A stretch of 64,000 bases of DNA from Terriglobia bacterium (GCA_020072585.1 JAIQGL010000027.1:23982-87981), one strand, 5' to 3'; counted from the stretch's first letter, positions 54,038 to 63,030 are shown. Numbers and translations are program-made. The notes: generated by a model not told the origin, from the sequence alone.

Positions 54038-55467
54038 TGACACAAAATCAAAATCTTTTTTTTCAGAAATTTGGCATTACGCCCAGCGATCTCCAGCGCT
54101 ACCTGGGCGAGGCCCTTTCCGCCGGTGGCGACTACGCCGATCTGTACTTTGAATACCTGACTTCAACATCCATCAGCGTGGATGAGTCGATCGTCAAATC
54201 AGCTTCGCAAGGCATTTCTGCCGGATGCGGTGTGCGCGTACTGGCTGGTGAGCGCACCGGCTACGCCTATACAGACGATCTGGCTCCGGAAAAAATCCTT
54301 CGTGCCGCCCGGACTGCTGCCCTGATCGCCCGCGGTCCCGCGAAGAGCCCGGTGGAGGGCTTCAAGGAAAATAGGGCGCACCATCTGTATCCGGTCGCAT
54401 CGCCTTCCGCGGATGCTGACATTGCCGCGAAACTCGAGCTGGTCATGCGCGCTGACCGCGCCGCCCGGGCTTACGATCCACGCATTGTGCAGGTGCGCAG
54501 CGGATACTTTGACGAGCTGCGGCAGATTCTGGTTATCGGCTCTGACGGTACTTTTGCTTCTGACGTGCAGCCGCTGGCGCGCTTCAGCGTGAGCTGCATT
54601 GCCAAGACACCTGAAACTTCCGCCAAAGGCGCTGCCGGTGGTGGTGGACGAGTAGGCATTGATTTCTTTCTCACGGAAAAAACACCTGAGTATTTTGCCC
54701 AGGACGCTGCACGGCAGGCCATTATTCAGCTTGACGCGCGTGAAGCTCCCGCTGGCGAAATGGAAGTGGTTCTTGGGCCGGGATGGCCGGGAATCTTGCT
54801 GCATGAGGCGATCGGCCACGGTCTGGAAGCTGACTTCAATCGCAAAGGCACTTCGGCATTCAGCGGCATGGTGGGCAGGCGTGTCGCTTCAGACAAATGC
54901 ACCGTGGTAGATAACGGTACGCTGCCTTCACGCCGCGGCTCCATCAATGTGGATGATGAAGGCTCGCCCACACAGAACACCGTGTTGATTGAAAATGGCA
55001 TTCTCAAGGGCTACCTTAGTGACAAGCTTTCTGCCCGGCTGATGGGCGTTCCTGACACCGGCAACGGCCGCCGCGAAAGTTACGAACATATTCCCATGCC
55101 TCGTATGACCAACACCTATATGCTTGCCGGGGATGATTCGCCGGAAGACATCATTCGCTCAGTAAAACGCGGTGTTTACGCCGTGAACTTTGGCGGCGGG
55201 CAGGTGGACATCACCAACGGCAAGTTCGTATTCTCCGCATCAGAGGCCTACATGATTGAGAATGGCCAGGTCACCGCGCCGCTCAAGAACTGTACGCTGA
55301 TCGGCAATGGCCCGGATGCTCTGACCAAGGTCTCCATGGTGGGCAGCGATCTCCAGCTTGACGAAGGTGTGGGTACTTGCGGCAAAGACGGACAGTCTGT
55401 TCCCGTCGGCGTGGGGATTCCAACGCTGAAGCTGGACAGCATGACCGTGGGCGGCACGGCTCGATGA
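54037..55467 (+). CDS. tldD: TldD metalloprotease subunit
   Basis: Metal-binding half of the TldD/TldE heterodimer, which degrades unfolded peptides and matures some modified peptides (for example microcin B17 and CcdA breakdown in E. coli). The 476-aa protein has the catalytic HEAIGHGLEAD (~256-266), preceded by GPGWPGILL, and the family's C-terminal KVSMVGSDLQLDEGVGTCGK and VPVGVGIPTLKLDSM. Translation appears to depend on the 18-codon ORF that stops within its start codon. pmbA follows 27 bp later. Confidence 0.96.
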   Translation: MTQNQNLFFQKFGITPSDLQRYLGEALSAGGDYADLYFEYLTSTSISVDESIVKSASQGISAGCGVRVLAGERTGYAYTDDLAPEKILRAARTAALIARGPAKSPVEGFKENRAHHLYPVASPSADADIAAKLELVMRADRAARAYDPRIVQVRSGYFDELRQILVIGSDGTFASDVQPLARFSVSCIAKTPETSAKGAAGGGGRVGIDFFLTEKTPEYFAQDAARQAIIQLDAREAPAGEMEVVLGPGWPGILLHEAIGHGLEADFNRKGTSAFSGMVGRRVASDKCTVVDNGTLPSRRGSINVDDEGSPTQNTVLIENGILKGYLSDKLSARLMGVPDTGNGRRESYEHIPMPRMTNTYMLAGDDSPEDIIRSVKRGVYAVNFGGGQVDITNGKFVFSASEAYMIENGQVTAPLKNCTLIGNGPDALTKVSMVGSDLQLDEGVGTCGKDGQSVPVGVGIPTLKLDSMTVGGTAR

Positions 55468-55494
55468 ACGTCACAGCGAGATAAGAAAACCCTG

Positions 55495-56877
55495 ATGGCA
55501 ACCTATACGCAAACCGTGAGCGAAGTCGATGCAGATCTGCGTGATCTGGCAAGCAGCGTTGTCTCCCGTGCAATGGAGGCCGGGGCCACGGCCGCTGAAG
55601 CCGTAGTGCGCGAAGGCTCCGAATTCTCCACCGCTGTACGCATGGGAGAAGTTGAAACGTTAAAAGAATCGGGTTCGCGTGCCATTGGCTTGCGGGCTTT
55701 TATCGGCCAGCGCACCGCCAGCACTTATTCCAGTGACTTCTCTGAAGATGGTATTCAGCGGCTCATCAGCGGCGCGTTGGACCTGGCGCGGATCACCTCA
55801 GAGGACGTCTATGCCGGCATTCCCGATGCGGACCAATTAGGTTCTCTGCCGGGAGATCTCAAGCTCTACTATGACGATGTTTACTCGCTTCCGCCGGAGG
55901 AGCGCATTGATTACGCCCGTCGCGCAGAGCGCGCGGCGCTGGAAGCCGATCCGCGCATGAAGAATTCAGATGGCGGTACGTTTGACGCGGCCATCGGTCA
56001 CAAAGTGCTGGCCAACTCACACGGCTTTGTTGGCGAGTACCGTCGTTCTTACTGCTCGGTCTCAGCAGCGCCCATTGCGCAGGACGAGAGCGGCGCCATG
56101 CAGCGTGACTACTGGTTTTCCCTGGCTCGCACCATTTCCAAACTGGAGTCCCCCGAATCTGTGGGACGCGAAGCGGCGCGCCGCACTCTGCGCCGGCTTG
56201 GATCGCGCAAGATTGCGTCTACGCAGGTGCCCATCGTATTAGACCCCATGGTTGCGGGATCTCTGCTCGATAACATTTTTGACGCGGTCAACGGCGAAGC
56301 CATTTACCGGCAGTCTTCATTCCTGGCCAACAAACTGGGAGAGAAGATCGCCGCCGGCAATATTACCGTTGTGGATGACGGAACGATTCCCGGAGGCTTT
56401 GGCACCGAGCCGTTTGATGGTGAAGGTGTTCCTACGCGCCGCACCGTAGTGATTGAGAACGGCGTGCTCAAATCCTACCTGCTCAATACCTACACCGCGA
56501 AAAAACTTGGGCTGAAAACCACAGGTAATGCTTCCCGCGGGCTGGCCGGGACGCCCGGCATCGGCGCGGGAAATTTCTTCTTGCAAAAAGGCGATCGCAC
56601 GCCGCAAGAGATTATTGGCGACATTAAGCAAGGGCTCTATATCTTTCAGTTTCTCGGATTCGGCGTGAACATGGTTACCGGTGATTTTTCCCGTGGCGCT
56701 AGTGGATTGTGGATTGAAAATGGCGAGCTTACCTTCCCCGTGGAAGAGGTCACTGTTGCCGGAAATCTCAAAGACATGCTCAACAACATCTCTGAAATCG
56801 GCAATGATCTTGAATTCCGCGGCTCGCTCGCCGCGCCAACCCTGCGGATTGACGGCATGATCATTGCCGGAGAATAG
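55495..56877 (+). CDS. pmbA: PmbA/TldE, partner of TldD
   Basis: Second subunit of the TldD/E protease, lacking the metal motif. The 460-aa protein follows the PmbA plan: AEAVVREGSEFSTAVRMGEV, IGLRAFIGQRTASTYSSDFS, VPIVLDPMVAGSLLDNIF, TVVDDGTIPGGFGTEPFDGE, GVPTRRTVVIENGVLKSYLL, then SRGLAGTPGIGAGNF and FGVNMVTGDFSRGASGLWIE. There is no HExxxH, as expected for this subunit. It begins 27 bp after tldD and is followed 14 bp later by a DUF2393 gene, so the three form one operon. Confidence 0.95.
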   Translation: MATYTQTVSEVDADLRDLASSVVSRAMEAGATAAEAVVREGSEFSTAVRMGEVETLKESGSRAIGLRAFIGQRTASTYSSDFSEDGIQRLISGALDLARITSEDVYAGIPDADQLGSLPGDLKLYYDDVYSLPPEERIDYARRAERAALEADPRMKNSDGGTFDAAIGHKVLANSHGFVGEYRRSYCSVSAAPIAQDESGAMQRDYWFSLARTISKLESPESVGREAARRTLRRLGSRKIASTQVPIVLDPMVAGSLLDNIFDAVNGEAIYRQSSFLANKLGEKIAAGNITVVDDGTIPGGFGTEPFDGEGVPTRRTVVIENGVLKSYLLNTYTAKKLGLKTTGNASRGLAGTPGIGAGNFFLQKGDRTPQEIIGDIKQGLYIFQFLGFGVNMVTGDFSRGASGLWIENGELTFPVEEVTVAGNLKDMLNNISEIGNDLEFRGSLAAPTLRIDGMIIAGE

Positions 56878-56891
56878 CGTAAAATCTGGGC

Positions 56892-57410
56892 ATGAGCGAG
56901 TCTGAACAGGAACAGCAGTTTTCCCCTTTAAACACGCAGCAGGGAGAGAGCAAAAGCTGGCTTCCTATGATGATTGGCGGGTTCGTTGTGCTGATGATCG
57001 TGGCTGGCCTCGTCTTATTGACCCGCAGCGGAAGGCCAGCGCCTGCGAATCCCGCCGACCCCAATCTCGCCAAACTGCAAATTGCCAACCTCCACATGGC
57101 TACGGCGCAAAACTTTGCCGGCGGCTCCGTGACCTACATCGAGGGGAAGATCACCAATACAACTGACCGAAGAGTGACTGGCGCGAGCGTACAGGTCCTT
57201 TTCAAGAATTCCCTGGGTGAAACGGCGCAGAAAGATACTCTTCCGGTCACAGTTCTTCTGCCAAACGTACCTTACGTTGACTATGGCCCCATCGATCGAG
57301 CTCCGCTTGCCCCGGGGCAGGCCCGTGATTTCCGCCTCACTCTGGAACACGTATCCACGGACTGGGATGGACAGGTGCCTCAGGTCAAAGTGGTGTCGAT
57401 AGGGTACTAA
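56892..57410 (+). CDS. DUF2393/FxLYD-like membrane-anchored protein
   Basis: A 172-aa protein with a short cytosolic tail, one membrane anchor (MMIGGFVVLMIVAGLVLL, ~26-43), and a beta-sandwich: GGSVTYIEGKITNTTDRRVT, GASVQVLFKNSLGETAQKD, FRLTLEHVSTDWDGQVPQ. This matches the extracytoplasmic DUF2393 type common in acidobacteria. Function is unknown. It is the last gene of the tldD-pmbA group; whether it works with the protease is open. Confidence 0.82.
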   Translation: MSESEQEQQFSPLNTQQGESKSWLPMMIGGFVVLMIVAGLVLLTRSGRPAPANPADPNLAKLQIANLHMATAQNFAGGSVTYIEGKITNTTDRRVTGASVQVLFKNSLGETAQKDTLPVTVLLPNVPYVDYGPIDRAPLAPGQARDFRLTLEHVSTDWDGQVPQVKVVSIGY

Positions 57411-57587
57411 GCTCTTTCTGAAACCCCGAAGCGAAGCGAGGGGTCAATATAGCTAAGAGAACTTTACGGGCAGGACGATCCTGAATCGCACAAATTTCCA
57501 ACTTGAGAAGGCTTCACGGCAATAGCGATCCTTCACTCCGCTACGGGATTTCAGAGAAGTGCCCTCTGTGTTAGTAGAATACTCAAG

Positions 57588-58637
57588 ATGGCAGAAGCAA
57601 AACCAATTCGTCTTACAGAGCAGGTCAAAGCCGCGGGTTGAGCAAGCAAGCTGAGTCCGGCGGCGCTGGACACGGTGCTTGGGAAATTAGCCCGGCAACA
57701 CGACCCGAACGTACTGGTTGGTTTTGATACAGCCGACGACGCCGGAGTGTATAAAATTTCCGCCACGCAGGCGCTGGTCCAAACTGTAGACTTTTTTACT
57801 CCGATCGTTGACGATCCTTACACCTTCGGCCAGATCGCAGCCACAAACTCCCTGAGTGACGTGTATGCCATGGGCGGACGGCCGCTGAGCGCGCTGGCCA
57901 TTGTCTGCTTCCCGGAAAAAGGTGATCTGGATGTTTTGCAGCAAATTCTTGCCGGCGGACTTTCCAAGATGATGGAAGCAGGTTGTACCGTGATCGGCGG
58001 GCATAGCGTGCGTGATCCGGAGATCAAGTTTGGCTATGCCGTAACGGGCACTGTTCATCCTGAGAGAGTCTGGGCCAACGCCAACGCACAAGTTCTTGAC
58101 GCGCTCATCCTCACCAAAGGTCTGGGCACTGGCGTGATTTCCACGGCCATCAAGCAAGGCAAAGCCAAACAATCCTGGATCGATGCGGCATCACGCTCCA
58201 TGACCACGCTCAATGCCAAGGCCGCTGAAGTCGCAGCGTCCGGCAAGTTTGTCATTCACGCCGCAACGGACATTACCGGTTTTGGACTCATCGGACACGC
58301 GCGGGAGATGGCTGCGGGCAGCGGCGTTTCTCTGCGCATCGATTCCGCCAGGGTTCCTCTGCTCGAAGGCGCGCTTGACTGCGTGCGCGCCGGCCTGGTC
58401 CCTGGAGGTCTCAAGAACAACCGCGAGTTTGCTGAATGCCTGGTCAGCTATGGCCAGAGCGTCCCAGAAGAGATCAGGACGATTCTTTTTGACCCGCAGA
58501 CAGCAGGCGGATTGCTGCTCTCAGCGGCGCGCGCCGATACAGAAGCGCTGCTCACGGCCTTGAGAAACGCAGGTGTACCTGCGGTGGAAATTGGTGAAGT
58601 GCTTCCTCCGGGAAAGCCTCTTATCAAAATTGAATAA
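57588..58637 (+). CDS. selD: Selenide, water dikinase (selenophosphate synthetase), selenoprotein with in-frame UGA
   Basis: Makes selenophosphate from selenide and ATP for Sec-tRNA and seleno-tRNA synthesis. The frame opens at ATG 57588 and reaches a TGA at 57639-57641 in the context Lys-Ala-Ala-Gly-UGA-Ala-Ser-Lys-Leu-Ser-Pro. That is exactly where SelD has its catalytic Cys/Sec, followed by the conserved Lys (GCGCKISP in E. coli). Downstream come VGFDTADDAGVY, TVDFFTPIVDDPYTFGQIAA, NSLSDVYAMGGRP, GGHSVRDPEIKFGYAVTG, TDITGFGLIGHAREM and FDPQTAGGLLLS. Read through, it is 349 aa with Sec18. A hairpin that may be the SECIS begins 5 nt after the UGA. Programs that treat UGA only as stop would annotate a truncated gene. 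Confidence 0.93.
57647..57681 (+). promoter_or_regulatory. Possible bacterial SECIS element in selD
   Basis: Directly after the in-frame UGA, CAAGC ... GCTTG encloses an upper stem TCCG/TGGA (one G-U pair) with a 7-nt GC-rich loop. Position and size fit a bacterial SECIS, but the fold is judged by eye and the family is poorly conserved. Confidence 0.4.
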
Positions 58638-58726
58638 TCGGCATTGTGCTGGTTTTCTTCCCTCAAAAAAAACTGAGTGGGCCCCCAAGCGCGCGTTTCA
58701 AAACACAGCGCCCCCGAGGTTTTCCT

Positions 58727-60988
58727 TCAGTTCAACGGCCTCCACTTCTGGCATTCGGCCACTGTAATCGGCGACGTCAATGGCGGGCCAGCGTGCATAC
58801 GGATCACCGCGTCAGACGTTGAGCAAAAACTTTTCGTTCCCGCGGCATCACTCACAGGTGTGGCCACCGCCAGATAGTTCGAACAAGTGAGTGTTGTGCA
58901 GGTTCCAGTCACACGATATTTGAATCCGCCCTTGGTACACCACAGGCCTGTGTTGCAGCCGAGTGCTTCATCCAGCAGGCAAGCATGTGCGGAAGAGACT
59001 TGCGCTTCATCGCAATTTCCATTGGGCGCGGGCCCCATCACCGCCAGATTGCGCGCATAGCCCTTCTTCGGATACGAGGTTGCATAGGTGATTTCGGCAG
59101 TGTTGAGGGTGCGCACAGTGGAAACTGCGGCTGATTCATTTGCCGCGATTTTTGACCGCATCAGGTTGGGAATGGCCACGGCAGCGCCAACCAGCATCAT
59201 GCCCATATCAAACGCTCCGCTGCTATGAGCTTCGCGGATAGCAGTATTGTCGCCATAGAGCCATAGCACCGTAGGCTTGCCGCCGGAATAAGCTTGTGTC
59301 AGCATCCGGCCCATATCTGGCGGCATCTGGGCCATCATCGGCGTAAGCATGGATCCCAGGTTTTGATAGACAAAGCCGGAGGCCTCCGCGGAATGTCCCG
59401 GCGCCAGCCATGATTGAAAGTCCGCAGACTTGGCCAGCGACCCTCCACCACGATGCGCCTGCACGGCCTCTGCCACCGCCCGATGGCTGGGAGCGACAAG
59501 CAAATAGCCATCCACGAATGCATAGGTAATCTCCATCGGCTTTGGCCCGGATGGGACGACAACGCTGTGGTACATCAACCCGTTTTCTTCCTGCTGGCGT
59601 GATTCCACGGGCATCGCTGCCAGCAACCGCGCAAAAGTCTGCTGTAGGCCGGTGGTATCGTTCACGCGCAACGCTACCTTCCATTCCGGCTGCTCCTTTA
59701 CCGAAGGATCCATGGTAAGCACGACCTCGCCTGCCAGTTTGCTGAGCAGATCTTGTTTGATATTGATTTGCAACTGCCCTTCAGCCATCACCAGTGATGT
59801 AAAAGCGTCTGGATTGGTAGCAGTGGCCATCTCTCTCAAGTCTTCAAATATTTCCGCCGGGTTCTTGAGCGCCAACGCAATCACCATGGGCGATTTAGGA
59901 GAAACAAAGTCTAGTCCACCCAGGGCGGCCGGCTTGGCCAGCCATGATGCCACTCCGCGTCGCGGACCGGTAAATGAGAGCTCTGCCTGGCTGGTTGATC
60001 TGCCGGCCATATCTTTGTGCTCCCAGATCAGGTATTTCATGTCGGCAAAGCCTGCGTTTTGGAGTGCCATAAACTCTTTGTCATTCTTCTGTGGCAGTGC
60101 GCCAAGGATTTTCTGTAGGTCCGCGCCAAACACTATCCCGGCGCCGCCTGAATAGGCCTGCACCATACGCTGGCCGAAAGCGGTGGAGGCAAAGCTGCTG
60201 TGGTTCTTGTCCAGCTGGCTGTTGCTCTCGCGCAGCGTGGCTAAATCAAAAGCCACCAAGATGTAATCAGGCCGCACCAGCACAATCGGATCGTCGCCCG
60301 GATGCGCTTCAGTTGCCGCGGCCAAATCCTGCGGCTCCAGAATGCGCAGAGAGGGCTTTCCCTTGTCAGAAAGTTCTTTGTCCACCTGCTGTAGCAGGTC
60401 TTTCAATCCAGGCTTCTTGATCTCTGCAAGCATGAGCGGCGCCGGAGACTTGCCCCGGCTGGAGCCCGATATCACGATCTCATCGCCCAGATATTGTGAG
60501 ACCTGGTAGATCCGGTCCAGAGCATCGTCAATCTTCTTTCCATCGGCTCCCACGTCATTCTTCCACCAGTTGCGCAACGTAGTGTTTTCTTCCCGCTCCC
60601 GCTGAAAAATCTGTGCGGCCTGGCGCAGGGTATCTCCGTAGTTGGGCAGAGCAGCCACCACCAGCGTGGACTCCGGCAGAAGAGGCAGCAATCGGCTCTG
60701 GCCGCGCGGGGCCGGGAATTGAAGCTCCTGTTGCAGCTTGGTCTGAAGCTGCGCCAGCTCTACGATCACCCCGGAATACTTTTCCCAATCCGCGTCAGGC
60801 TTTTGCTGTGCGGGCGCCTTGGCCGCGGGACGCCTGGGATGCGTGGCCTGTGCCGCCGGCTTGGACTGCAAAGCCCATGCCGAACTGGCTAGCAAAAGCA
60901 CAAACAAGGTTGCGGCCCACTGACGAAGCGGCAAAGGTGTTTGTAATAGGCGTTGTCCTGGCTGGTTAGGGCTGCTTCCGTGGCGCAT
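58727..60988 (-). CDS. DUF3352-like exported protein fused to a type IV pilin-like domain
   Basis: A 753-aa protein. Signal peptide ~22-40 (QWAATLFVLLLASSAWALQ), Ala/Pro-rich stretch, then ~540 residues with repeated sandwich-like segments (ILEPQDLAAATEAHPGDDP, AGIVFGADLQKILGALPQ, YHSVVVPSGPKPMEITYAF), resembling DUF3352. From ~residue 597 it continues GMMLVGAAVAIPNLMRSKIA then ANESAAVSTVRTLNTAEITY, TSYPKKGYARNLAVMG and a Cys-rich globular end. That part matches acidobacterial pilins/pseudopilins (GFTLIE...AIPNLLRS..AANE), but the GFTLIE cleavage motif is absent. Several cysteines are in the globular end. GGAGG precedes the ATG. Confidence 0.78.
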   Translation of the reverse strand: MRHGSSPNQPGQRLLQTPLPLRQWAATLFVLLLASSAWALQSKPAAQATHPRRPAAKAPAQQKPDADWEKYSGVIVELAQLQTKLQQELQFPAPRGQSRLLPLLPESTLVVAALPNYGDTLRQAAQIFQREREENTTLRNWWKNDVGADGKKIDDALDRIYQVSQYLGDEIVISGSSRGKSPAPLMLAEIKKPGLKDLLQQVDKELSDKGKPSLRILEPQDLAAATEAHPGDDPIVLVRPDYILVAFDLATLRESNSQLDKNHSSFASTAFGQRMVQAYSGGAGIVFGADLQKILGALPQKNDKEFMALQNAGFADMKYLIWEHKDMAGRSTSQAELSFTGPRRGVASWLAKPAALGGLDFVSPKSPMVIALALKNPAEIFEDLREMATATNPDAFTSLVMAEGQLQINIKQDLLSKLAGEVVLTMDPSVKEQPEWKVALRVNDTTGLQQTFARLLAAMPVESRQQEENGLMYHSVVVPSGPKPMEITYAFVDGYLLVAPSHRAVAEAVQAHRGGGSLAKSADFQSWLAPGHSAEASGFVYQNLGSMLTPMMAQMPPDMGRMLTQAYSGGKPTVLWLYGDNTAIREAHSSGAFDMGMMLVGAAVAIPNLMRSKIAANESAAVSTVRTLNTAEITYATSYPKKGYARNLAVMGPAPNGNCDEAQVSSAHACLLDEALGCNTGLWCTKGGFKYRVTGTCTTLTCSNYLAVATPVSDAAGTKSFCSTSDAVIRMHAGPPLTSPITVAECQKWRPLN

Positions 60989-61071
60989 CGTAACTTTCTA
61001 CCTCCAAATAATGGATCGCTGAAAAGCACAAGATATGCGTTTTGTTCTGAACTTACGAGGGAATTTTGTAC

Positions 61072-61212
61072 TTAAAGCTTCGGAGGTAACGAAGAAAGAT
61101 ATAACCAAAGTAACTTTTCTTTGCCGCGTAAACGAAAAGCCATCAACGCGAGCCCTGTAAGCGGCGACACCCCCAAAAATACCGGTGCCGCCACTCTAAG
61201 CAGGGTTCGCAT
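61072..61212 (-). CDS. 46-aa small membrane protein, coupled to the upstream 126-aa gene
   Basis: A 46-codon ORF starting MRTLLRVAAPVFLGVSPLTG, continuing with LALMAFRLRGKEKLLWLYL. It has one hydrophobic segment and basic ends. Its Shine-Dalgarno, AGGAGGT 8 nt before the ATG, is formed by the final codons AGG AGG TAA of the upstream 126-aa gene, so the two are likely coupled. I recognise no family. Shortness leaves some doubt, but the ribosome site is near perfect. Confidence 0.55.
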   Translation of the reverse strand: MRTLLRVAAPVFLGVSPLTGLALMAFRLRGKEKLLWLYLSSLPPKL

Positions 61213-61219
61213 GTAAGGC

Positions 61220-61600
61220 TTACCTCCTGTTTGTCTGGCTGTGGATCAGCGGCCACTTCTTGATCGGACGCCAATCGCCGGTCTTCCAGTCCGCGTAGTC
61301 AGTTTCCAGAGTGAAAGTTGGCTCAATGACAAACTGCATGGCGGTTTTGTCCTCAAAAGCCACGTCAAAGCAGTGGAACTCGCCCATGGTGAAAAACTCA
61401 ATGTAGTCCAGTTGCTTGCCTTTGGCTTCGGCAAAGCGGTGGAAGGTGCGTCCGGGGAAGCGGCGGATGGTGGTCTTGCCGCGTTTTGTCTCAGTGAAAC
61501 GGAGAGATTCCGGGACTTTGGTTGGTTTCCTGGATTTACGGGGTTTGGGGGCGCGGAGTTGCGCCGGGGGAATGGAGCGTTTACTTTCAATAGCAGCCAT
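61220..61600 (-). CDS. Basic hypothetical protein, 126 aa
   Basis: A 126-aa soluble protein with a Lys/Arg/Pro-rich N-terminal third and a folded C-terminal part (QLDYIEFFTMGEFHCFDVAF, EDKTAMQFVIEPTFTLETDY). GGAGGCAAC directly precedes the ATG, so translation should be efficient. No known domain is recognised. It lies after the HTH gene at 61687 on the same strand and its last codons form the ribosome site of the 46-aa ORF. Confidence 0.65.
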   Translation of the reverse strand: MAAIESKRSIPPAQLRAPKPRKSRKPTKVPESLRFTETKRGKTTIRRFPGRTFHRFAEAKGKQLDYIEFFTMGEFHCFDVAFEDKTAMQFVIEPTFTLETDYADWKTGDWRPIKKWPLIHSQTNRR

Positions 61601-61686
61601 GTTGCCTCCTTTGGTAGGCGACTTTGGTTAGGGCGCGTTCGGTGGTGCAAACACTGGGCGCGTCCGTTAGGTTTGGCCATTGGCTC

Positions 61687-61992
61687 TTAGCCCTTGGCTT
61701 TTGGCGGTTTGGTCGTGCGTTTCTTCTTGGGACTGCGTTGCTTGTTTGGCACAGCCGCCCCCGGCTGTGGCTTCTGCTTCTCCCTCAGTTTTGAGTAGCG
61801 AGTTTTCCTGCCGTTGGCGATCTTGGGCAGGAGTTTGCGGACGTGTTCTATTTCTTCTTCGGTCCAAGCATGGACCTTCAATCCACCTGCCATAACCGTT
61901 TGAGGCGCAGGAATTTTACGCGCGGCGATATACCGGCTCAATGTAGCGCCTGTTATTCCCAGCTTCTGCGCGGCTTGATTAGTGGAAATCAT
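61687..61992 (-). CDS. MerR/excisionase-like HTH protein
   Basis: A 101-aa DNA-binding protein. Residues 1-60 form an HTH with wing: MISTNQAAQKLGITGATLSR, YIAARKIPAPQTVMAGGLKV, WTEEEIEHVRKLL, typical of excisionase/MerR-like single-domain regulators. The C-terminal 40 residues are very basic (Lys/Arg/Pro). No integrase is adjacent. There is no clear Shine-Dalgarno before the ATG; AT-rich promoter-like sequence lies just upstream (62000-62040). It may regulate the following 126-aa and 46-aa genes. Confidence 0.75.
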   Translation of the reverse strand: MISTNQAAQKLGITGATLSRYIAARKIPAPQTVMAGGLKVHAWTEEEIEHVRKLLPKIANGRKTRYSKLREKQKPQPGAAVPNKQRSPKKKRTTKPPKAKG

Positions 61993-62086
61993 TTAGTAAT
62001 GAGTGTTACAAATAGATTTATATATGTCAAGCCCTTTTTCGTGAAATGCACTCGGTGAAGTGCCAGTCAAGATCGAAGCTTAATCG

Positions 62087-62160
62087 CACCCACCCTTTGC
62101 GTCCGCCGTCAGGATTTGTGAGTCTGTACAATCAGGCGGGACGCAAAGGATGGGCACCCA
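62087..62160. repeat. GC-rich inverted repeat (dispersed type)
   Basis: CACCCACCCTTTGCGTCCGC (left arm) and GGGACGCAAAGGATGGGCAC (right arm) pair across a ~27-nt loop. The GACGCAAAGGATGGGCACCCA type is, as I recall, frequent in acidobacterial intergenic DNA. No T run follows. Confidence 0.6.
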
Positions 62161-62240
62161 CGGTATGGTGGTAGGACGAAAAAGCGGGAAGGATGGCGCA
62201 CCCGGCGGTACGATTTCGACGAAAGGCTGGAAGGAGCGTT

Positions 62241-62911
62241 ATGGACACGAGCGTTTTTGAAAAGCAGCTGAGTTCGGTAGTAGAGGAGTTTAGAGCGTTT
62301 CAAGCCAGATCACCACATAACGATTTAAGCAACCTGCCCAAGGAAGATCGGCAAGCTCTGGTCAGCCGCGCAATCGCAGCCATTTACCGTATTACCGGCA
62401 ACGACTCCACTTACTCCAAAGACGTTAACCGCCTGCTTCAATCTATGCCAGCTCTGCACGTGCATACATCGTCAATTATGGGCGTTGCCCAAGCTCTACT
62501 GAACGACATTAAAGCGGGGTACGTGCGAACCCTCGTAGAACTGGTGCACGGCGATGTTTTCGGTGATTTTTTGGAAATGGCTCAGCATTTGTGCGATTCT
62601 GGTTACAAAGACGCCTCGGCCGTTATCGCAGGTTCAACACTCGAAGCCATATTCGCGGCCTTTGCCAAAAGGTGGGAATTCCGATTGAAATGGCTAAACC
62701 CAATGGTGATCTTGTGCCGAAAAATGCAGAAGGAATGAACTCCGAACTTGCAGCAGCAAGGATTTACTCGAAATTAGACCAGAAAAACATAACCGCCTGG
62801 TTGGGCCTAAGGAACAACGCCGCGCATGGACAATATAATGAATATAGTCGCGAGCAGGTAGCGATTCTGGTCACTAGTATTCGAGATTTCATTACTAGGC
62901 ATCCAGCATAA
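62241..62911 (+). pseudogene. HEPN-like protein gene interrupted by a frameshift
   Basis: The frame starts at ATG 62241 with AAGGAGCGTT directly before it (MDTSVFEKQLSSVVEEF) and reads well to about 62670. There, at GCC AAA AGG, the protein sense moves to the -1 frame: after FAAFAK the other frame continues KVGIPIEMAKPNGDLVPKNA to NITAWLGLRNNAAHGQYNEY and ends at 62911. Restoring one A in the A4 run joins them into a single ~223-aa protein. RNNAAH fits the R-x4-H motif of HEPN domains, which are often RNases in toxin/defence systems. It could be a pseudogene, a sequencing error, or a -1 programmed shift. Confidence 0.65.
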
Positions 62912-63030
62912 GTATCCCATTTGTCCAACTGGTCAGATCTCTGCTCTTGTGTTCCACCGTCTTCCCTACTTCGGCTCCAGCTTCAGCTCACGCGCCTTTG
63001 CGCCCTGCACGGCTCGAATCGGAAAACAAA
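62912..63030. other. Short gap before the repeat block
   Basis: No gene is seen here; the sequence leads directly from the HEPN remnant into the tandem repeats. Confidence 0.5.
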
